Assembly (NCBI GenBank): GCA_039621445.1
Contig: CP154955.1
Span: forward strand, 57,692,619-57,756,618
Direction of reading: 5' to 3'
DNA length: 64,000 nt
Source: Euglena gracilis
Lineage: Eukaryota > Euglenida > Euglenophyceae > Euglenales
The notes beneath the pieces are model-generated. The model was not told the origin of the DNA. It made no database searches and worked only from the letters and a program-made list of their open reading frames with translations. Position 1 is the stretch's first letter; each line of letters begins with the position of its first letter. Shown here piece after piece: positions 34,505 through 43,500 of this stretch. Made by a program: the position numbers and the translations under genes.

Positions 34505-37295
34505 CACACGCACACACTGGTCCCCTTCCTGGTCGTCCCGGCCAGACCCTGCGGACCGCCGCCTCCGCCACTGCCTCGTTTGCCGCCACCGCCTCCCTCG
34601 CCGCTGCCCTCGCCCAGTGCGGCCCCCGCCCCGGCACGTCGCTGCTCAATGACCTCATGTCTGACTGGCGCCCCGCCACCGCCCCGGTCCGGTGCGGTGC
34701 CCCCTCCCGCATGGTCATGTGGGTTGCATTGTGTTCTCCAACCGCACTGGGTTGAGTGGCACAGTGCCAATTTTTGCCTTTGCTCTTGTGTGTGTATGTT
34801 TGCACGCATGTGCACACGTGTGTATGTGCGCTCGCGTGTGTGCGCGTGTGGGTGCGTATGTGTTTGTGTGCATGCCCGGCTACTTCAAAGCTTTTTTTAG
34901 TCTTTGGTCGCACTTGTAAGTGCAGTGTGTTCATGTGCTGTGTGTTTTCCTGCTGTGTGCACATGACTCGTTGGGTTGTGCTGTGTACCACGCTACACAC
35001 GGTGCGTCGCATTTCATCGTCACTCCGTACTGCAGCACCGCCCCAGCAGACCGCAGCCCTCCCCAGCAGCGGGACCTGCTCGCCCTGTTGGACCAGCTGA
35101 GAAGCCTGCTGCAGGGTGGAACGTGACACCAAAAACCAAACCCTTCCCACCCCAATGGGACGGGCTGGTCAGTAGAAAGTTTGAATGCAGGGTTCTATTT
35201 TTCTAAGGTTAGTGACCGAGGGGGGGAGGGTGGTGCCCCCCCCCCCCCGGTCGGGTGAGGTTGGGCTCTCGGGGTTTTCTCTATTTTTGTCGCCAAAAAT
35301 ATTGGGCAGCAGATTTGACCCTGCAAGTGGATGCCCCCCAACCCCGGGTGGGGGGTGGGTTGGTGGGGACCGACCCACCTGGCTGTCATCACCAAAAGTT
35401 GTGCAAAAATGGGTTCGGCTTCGTGTTGAAAGGTGGTATCCTGAAGTACGGTGGAGTATGCGCTGTTTGCAGTTGAATTTAAGAATTTCATCTTCCCAGT
35501 GACACCTTGTTCCCCCCTTTGCTTGTCTTTTTTTTTGGAATGGGTGAGTAGCATTGTCTTTTGATTGAAATGTGACAGAGGAGCAAATTTTTCTGCATTA
35601 CTCAAAGAAGAAGTGTTCCATACCCAATACCTTCATCATCGACATTCTTGCCAACCCCCCAAGGTGATCCGGGCCTTACTTCTGGGTCCCCAGGGTTTGC
35701 TACATAAAATTGACCCTGCAGTGCGTTCACTTACATTTTCTGTGGCGCGTTTTTTAAGGTCAATGTTGCCCCCCCGAGGTTTCACTTGTGCAATTACTTT
35801 TGTTGGCAGTCATGGTTCTTTTGAATATATATCACATGTCATTACATGCCATATGATATCATATCATATACTATATGTATATCATATATATATGTATATG
35901 TATATGTAGATATATAAATATAGATATAGATATATATAGATACATACATACATACATACATATATATCATATACTACCATAACTTGTCATCACACACTCA
36001 TATCATTTTGTATCATTTGCGCCCCAGTCCCTCAGCCTCCCGCGGGCGGCCCTGCCCCTACCCCCGGCGGAGCCCCACTGGCCCCGGCACGCGGCGGACC
36101 TGTACGCCCGCCTCAACTGCTGCCTCGCGCTGCGCAGCTGGCCGGACCTGGCGGCGGCGGTGGCGGAGGGTGTGTTTGGCGCATTTTGCTGTCACCTTCC
36201 ATGCAACAGTGTGGGAGAGGCTGGAACAATTACCACGAGTGGGAATACCTCTGCTAAGATTCTGATCTGAGTAAATTCTGTGTGCGTGTGCCTGTCCCGT
36301 GTGCAATTTGCATACTTGGTGCGGTTTTTTTTTGATAGTCATCCAGTGCGGTTTTTTTTTTTGATAGTCTTCCAGACCATCTCATCCACCACCATCTCAT
36401 GGGTGAGCAACTCTGGTGTAATTCCAGCGCCATATCCCCCCCCCAAAATAAACCCCCCCCCGTAAAATGGACCCCCCCAAAATAAGACCCCCCCTGGCCG
36501 GTCCGAGCAAAAATCCATGAAGTGGACCCCCCATAAATAAGACACCCCCCTGCCGGCGTGAAGCGCCGGATTTTTGAAAATGGGACATATTTGGGGGTAA
36601 ATCTGTAATTTTGGGACAGTTTTTCACACAATTCACATATTTTCCGCTGTTTGTCTGGCGCGAAGCGCCGAATTTTTCGAAAATTGGTATTTTGGGGGGC
36701 ATTTTTGGACATTTTGGGGGGTCGAAAATTTTTCCAGCAAAAATCTATAAAATGGACCCCCCCCCCCCATGAATAAGGCCCCCTTTCCAGCAACCGACCC
36801 ATGAAATGGACCCCCGGTCTTATTTTGGGGGGGGTTTAGGGATTAGAACAACCCGGCCCACCCCTGCGGCCAGAAGGAAAAATGGGGGCCCACCCGCAAG
36901 GCAAACCAACCCCTGACAGGGCATGGAGCGCGGGTTGTCTGGGGTTGGAGCGCAGGTGCCAGGGGCATCACAACCCCCGTAGAGGGTTGTGATGCCCTGA
37001 CCCAAACTCATACAGCTACGGCTCAGCGGCCGTACCCATGCCCATACAGTGGCCGATCAACCTCCCCAGGCCTGGCCCACACGATGGAGGACCAGCCGCT
37101 GGCCCTCTTCCTCCTCCTCTCCCACGGGGATGTGCTTTGCATGCTGACCAACACCTTCCCCCCGGAGGCCCTTTGTGCGCTGCTGTGGGACCGCCTCTTC
37201 CGCGCCCTCAACGCCCAGTGTGACGACCTGGAGACCGACCTCGGTATGCGTCACACGCAACACAGCACACAACGCCCACCCACCCACACACAGTC

Positions 37296-37331
<36 letters not shown>

Positions 37332-37334
37332 TGT

Positions 37335-37373
<39 letters not shown>

Positions 37374-40300
37374 TTGTGTGTTGTGTGTGTTCATGTTCAT
37401 GCCAAACACGCCGTACATGTACTTAGATTACACAGTGGGTGTATGTTTTGTGTGCATTTGTACATCCCTGCACAGGGGGCAGGTGCCAGGGTATTGCTTA
37501 AGCCGAAGCGAGTCACCTCCTGGGGGGGGGGTCCAGCCGACCAGCCGTCAGCCTTTTCCAAGCCTTGGGTCACCCATTGACAACTTTAATACCTACCCAG
37601 CCACCCGAAGGACGGCTGGATGATAGGGATTTTTTTGAGGTACAAAAATGAACCACAAATGGTCAAAGTTGGGCAGGGTTGGAAATGGGCTTCCTAGCTC
37701 CATTTTTGGACTGAAACAGCAGTTTTTTTCGCATAATTTGCTGTTTTTTTTTTTTGGCAGTCTGGCGGTTTTTATGGGTTGAGCCCATCAAGCTGATCAT
37801 GCTGGATTTGTATTAGGGTTACAGACCTGAATCCTCAGGCTGGCTCCCCCCCCCCCCATGGGCAGGGGAGTCAATCAGCAGCCCCCCTTATATGCCTGGT
37901 AATGAAAAGCTTTTTTTTGAAAAGACGTCTGCAATGCTTAATTTCCACCAAGGCTGCAAGAGATTTCCAAGAGAATAGGAAGATAGAAGTTGAGGTTGAA
38001 GTCTTGTACGCACCTTGCACATGTCCCTCCCTTCAGCGTTCAATGACCATTCAGTCGCGCAAAACAACTTGGTAGCATTGATGTTCCCCCTCCTCCTCCT
38101 CCTCCTCTCTTTTTCTTTTTGCCGTTGGACCTCAATTTTAAAAAGACAATGGCCCATTGCCTGTGACTGCGCAGTTCTTGAGTTCAGGGGTTTTTTTTAG
38201 TCTAGGTCCCCCGGGGGGGGGGGAGGCTCATTGGTTGCAATCTTCAGGGGGGGCTTCTTTTAAAAACAGCCACGACTGTTAGAGGCTGAAACGATTCTCT
38301 CCTTGGGGGGGGGGCGTGCTATGTGTCAGCGCTTTGGTTCAAATGCTGGGGGAAGGCTTTTGTCAGCCAGGAGTTGTTGGGGGTGACTTGTATCGTGTAT
38401 CCGGGGCGTTAATGTGCTTGTGCGTCCTTCGTGCTTTGGCTCATTGGGGGAACGAGTTGGGCGGGGGCGGTCTGCAAAATCGAAATGCAAAGTGGAAATT
38501 GTGTGCGTCACTTTCCCGATGACGGCCTTGCAAGGTTCCAGCATGCCCCGAACGCCGGGCCCAATGCACCGGTGTCGAGAGAACTGGGCTTTGTTGGGAT
38601 TCAGTCGCAGAATCAGACTCCTTGAAGGACACTCCACGTCGCATATTTTTGAATAGAGCCAATTGTGGAAGGCAAAAAGGATAGAGACAAGTTCTTTGGC
38701 CTCACCCCACCCCAGACTGATTTTGCAATGTCCATGTGACCAAAAATCATCATTTTATTTAAAATGTCATTTATCACAAATTTTATTGCAGGTTAGAACT
38801 TGGCAGCAATGCGGCGTTTTTTTTTTGGAAGTTGGATTTTGCAACCAAACCAAATCCTGTTCTCCAGGGGGATATTTTTTTTCAAGGGGCTTCTGGCCTG
38901 GCCTCCGAGGGGGTCGTTCGGTGACACCTTGGTGGATGCGAGTGTATGTCTGCATGCAAATGCGCGCGTGCCCATCGATGTGTGTGTTTCACTTCGTTCC
39001 CCTGTCCAGCGGACGCCCCTGGCGACATCGAGGACGTGGTGGAGGCCAAGCAACGAGCCCTCTTGGATGAGGAGTTTGTGGCGCTGGTGTGCAGGGTTTA
39101 CTTAAGCCAGAGGAGCCCTCTCCAAGGAGGGATTGGTGATCCAGCCAGCCAGCACGTTTTCTTGGAGCCAGCGGCCCACATCTGGGCTTTAGGACCCGCT
39201 GGGGGACCAACTGAAATACGCTTGGCTCCGGCTCAGCTCAGCAGGGTCCTGCCAAAGAAGCCAGTGAACAATTACAAAATAACTGTCGTTTTTTTGGGGG
39301 CTTTTGGGGTGATTTTTGAAATACTGGCTGTCAAAAGACAATTGAAAAGACACCAGCAGACACCACCCAGCAGGTTTTAAGCGTTTTTATTGGCTATTGG
39401 GACCATTTTGGTCTAGCCCAGCAGCTGGGTCCCCCCGATCCCCCCCCCCTGGGGGGAACCATGCCAATCGCACCCCTGACAAATTGCATAGAAAGCACAT
39501 CCCCCCCCCCGAAATGCACGGCCACCATCTGGCCTTTTTTCTTCCACTCTCAGTTGGGAAATGAAATTTTGGGGTTTGAAATTGTTTTTTGTGCTGGTCC
39601 ATTATGAGGGTTCGAGTTAGGGTTGGGTTTGGAGCTAGGGTTAGGGTTAGGGTTACGTTAGGGTTGGTTTCAGTTTCCGTTGTGGTTTTAGTTTTAGGGC
39701 TGGGGTCAGGGTTATGTGAGGGGTCAGGGTTCAGTGATAGGGTTAGGGTTAGGATTACTATTGGTTTCAGCGTTAGGGAGAGGGCTTTGGGTCAGGGTTG
39801 GGGTCAGGCTGTATTTTAGTCGGGTGCCGACCGCACCCCCGGGGGGGGGGGGTGCCTGCCTGGGCAGGCACCCCAACGCACTCCAAATCCGACCCCCCCT
39901 GGGGGGGGTAGGGCATACAGTGCCCTAGCACAACCCCGGCGCCGAAGGCGCCGGGGAGCCAAAAATGGCCTATTTTCAAAGGAATGTGCCCGGGCACAGG
40001 CCGAAATCCGACTCCCCCCGGGGGGGGGGGCTGCCTGGGCAGGCACTCACAGGCACTCCGAACCCCCCCTCCCCCCCCCCCGGGGTTGGTAAAAAAACAG
40101 CCTGGTTGGGGTTAGGGTTAGGCTTAGCTGCCCCACCCCCCCACACCATCCACCCTCCAGGTGCTGGAGAACCTGATGGACGTGGGGCTGCGCCGGCGGA
40201 CGCAGGGGCTGATCGCAGGACTGGCCGGGCTGATGGTGCAGCGGGCCCGCCTGACGGGGGCTACCTGGCGGGCGAAGTGCGACGCGGTGTTCGGCCGCCA

Positions 40301-40391
40301 GCCGCTGGACCCGGGCCTCGGTGTGTTGTGTGTGCGCGCACGTGTGTGGTGTGTGGTGTGTGTAGGTGTGTTGGTGTGTTGGTTTGTGTGC

Positions 40392-40436
<45 letters not shown>

Positions 40437-40473
40437 GGCGTGTGTGGGTGTGTTTTCTGTTGTGTGTGTTGTG

Positions 40474-40515
<42 letters not shown>

Positions 40516-43500
40516 AGCGCCGTACATGCGGCGTATGTGTGCGAGTGTTTGGCTGTGTAGCGCTGGTCCCAGTCCATGGGGTGCCTCCCTGGCACTCCAA
40601 GGCTTCAGGGGGGGGGTATGCAACTTGCATAATTTGCATTTTTTTTGCATAATCAGGTTTTTTTGAAATTTGATTTTTTTTGCATAAATTTTTTTGCCCT
40701 GGAAAATTTTTATGCAAAAAATGACCTTTGTGCTGCATTCCTAGCATCTTGTATGCTCTCCATTTTCGTAAATGTCCTAAATGCCCGCTTTATTGATGTT
40801 CAATGGTGGCCTGGAGGGACGATTTGCTCAGACTGAACGTGCAGGTGTCATTCACGTTGATTTTCAAAGCTTCAGTGCTTGCCGTTGTCTTCCAGGAGGT
40901 CTTCTTTGTGAATGATTGACAGGTACACCGGCATTGTAATATGTTTACAGATTTTAGGCAGCCAAACTCTGTTGTATTCCAGCCTTTTCTCAGGGGTTTT
41001 ATGCAAGGTGCATTTTTTTTGCATTTTTTTGACTTGCATAATTTGAAGGGCCAAGTTGCATCCCCCCCCCCCTGAAGGCTTCCAAGATTTGACCCAAATG
41101 TGCCTGGACGCTTGGACAACTACAGCGCACCAGAAGGCACCAGAAGGCCAGAAAAGCTGTTTTAAGCAAATTCCTGTCCACGACCTGGAACCAACCCCTA
41201 CCCCGCTGGGGTTGTGCCTTCATGCCCAGGGGAGACCCCTCTGGGACTGGTCAAACCCAATCTGGATGTGTTGTGTCGAGGGAGCGTGTAGCTGCCCCTG
41301 GTGTCTGGCTGTATCCGATAGTCTCTGCCAAAGAGAAACGATGGGATCAACGTTGGAAGCTATTGATGGTGGGCATGGGGTTACCATGGTATTTGGTGCT
41401 AGGGCATATGGTATGGCAAGATGCTGCCGCTGTCGGGCTTTATGCTGGCAGGGATGCTGCAAATTGCATGAGCAATGGCGGTATAGGTGCTGCAATAGGA
41501 GTGCAACCACTTTCTATGCTCAAATGCCACCCCCTCCTAATCAATGTATCAAACCCCCCATTGAAGCTTGTGGCAGCGACCGAGGGCAAACCCCTCTGTA
41601 CGGCAGTGGTGGGGAAATTATAAAGCTAATAAACCAGTTTTTTTTTTTTTTTTTAATTGCTGCTGCATGACTGCATCACATGCCAACTGAATTCAACACC
41701 TCCGCCTAGTGCAAAAAAACACATCGCTGGCGCTCCGCCTTTTTTCTTGAGCACATCTAGTTTTTGTACCACAGTAATCACCAAAAGCACACAACAAATA
41801 CACCAATAAAACAACCATATAGTATTTTTTTTAAGTATAAAAATGCAAGCAACATTCATTAATAAGTTATAAATCTGTATTGTTGCCGTTTGAGTCAGCC
41901 TTTCCGTTGGCTGTTGCCAGAACCCTGACCCACAATACAAATCGGGTGAGACTCCCCCCCTCCCTGCAGCTGGTAGCCCGCTGGACGACCGGAGGCGGGT
42001 GTGGGAGTGGACGGCGGAGGACGTCGCGGACTGGCTGGCGTACCACGGCCTCGCAGAGCTTGGCCCGGTGCGCTGAATCTCCGCCATGGATGATGTGTAG
42101 GTGACAGGATCCAAGTGTTGCAAAGCATGTGGCGCATACCTCATGTGTCACTGCATACTGCTCCTCTGACTATATGATTTCTTTCTGCAAACTGGAAACA
42201 ATTCGAAGTCTTTCTCATGTCTTTTCAAATTATTTTTTTGCTATCATTGGTATGGTTACAGTTTATTTATTTATGCGAAGCATGAAAAAGCATGCAAAAG
42301 TTGAGAGTATGCAAAGATGTGTGACGACTGGGACTCCCATAGGAAGCTGGTAGCAGAGGAATACGACCCTACCCTGCACAACAACCCATTCCTTGCGGCC
42401 CACTCTGAGGTGCACCGCACCCTCAGATCACAGGCTGAGGCCCAACCCTCAGCTTCCACAGTGATGCCCTCAAGCCCCTGAAGGGTCCCCCCCCTGTATC
42501 CTCGTGGTAGCCCCCACGGCAACGCACAGCCCTAGCCCTGCTGACCCCCAGGCACAAATAATTTTGATCTCGATAGCCCCCGGGATTAAACCAGGAACCA
42601 TTGAAGTTTGGACCCTGGGGGGGTGGCGGTCCCCCCCAGTGGGTACCCCGGAGGTGGGGTTTCCCTCCATTTTCAGCGTGAAGCACCAATTTTTTTGGAC
42701 CCAAACTGACCCCCCAAAAGTGGGTCCCCCGACCCCCCCCCCCAGGGTGGGCCCGTGGGCGGGTGGGACCGGACCCCCCGGGTCAAAAAAACCTTTCCCC
42801 TTTCCCCCCGTTCCCATCCCTCGACGAAGCCCCATCAGTTCTGCCTGCATGTACCTTTCCATGTCGCAGATTGGTGACACATTTTGCCTTTCCCACCAGC
42901 TCCCATCATGCCAGGCAAATTTCTGGGACAAAACTGTGCTTCAGGACAATTTAGGGCGCAGTTTAGGCCGGTGCGCACTAATCATCGTCCGCTCCAACTC
43001 TCCCCTCCTCCGCGGCCACAGGCGGTCCTCAGCCACGGGCTGGACGGCAGCCGGCTGCTCAACTTGTCCACGGCTGACGTCGAGGAGTTGGTCCACACCG
43101 CTGCCGCCCACGCAGGGCCCCAAACGGAGGGTGGGGTCAGCTATTTAAGTCAGCAGCGCCGTGGGCGTGGCCCGAGTTTGCAGAACACACACCCCACCCA
43201 ATACCGAAACACCCAGACTAAAAAGAGGTATCACTCCATTTGAGTATCCCTTGAAACTCCATTGCTTTCTGCCGTTACTCCTGAGAATGCACAGGGTTTT
43301 CTGTCTGACGGCCCAGTTTCAGCTGCGGGTGGGAAATACGGCAATGAGGCATACTGGTGCCCACCGCTGCCTATGGGGCTCTGACCCCATGCCACGGCTG
43401 ACAATTCCTTGCACAGGACGGTGCCAAGGCAGTCGTCTTTTGGGGGGGGTCATTTTTTGGGGGGTTAAATGCACTATCAGTGTGGATGCACACCAAGATC

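Noticed and set aside
39600-39780. A chromosome end
   Set aside because: The TTAGGG-like tract is degenerate and followed on both sides by gene exons of the same strand, so it is interstitial.
36028-40320. DIL or Munc13 (MUN) domain
   Set aside because: A few hydrophobic positions around FPPEALCALLWDRLFRALN resemble them, but the following exon does not continue either pattern. Left as an unrecognised helical region.
41222-41623. Plus-strand frame with VLGHMVWQDAAAVGLYAG as a gene
   Set aside because: No splice or start context, two overlapping frames are equally open, and it lies in the intron before the SAM exon. A transposon remnant is possible but not supported.
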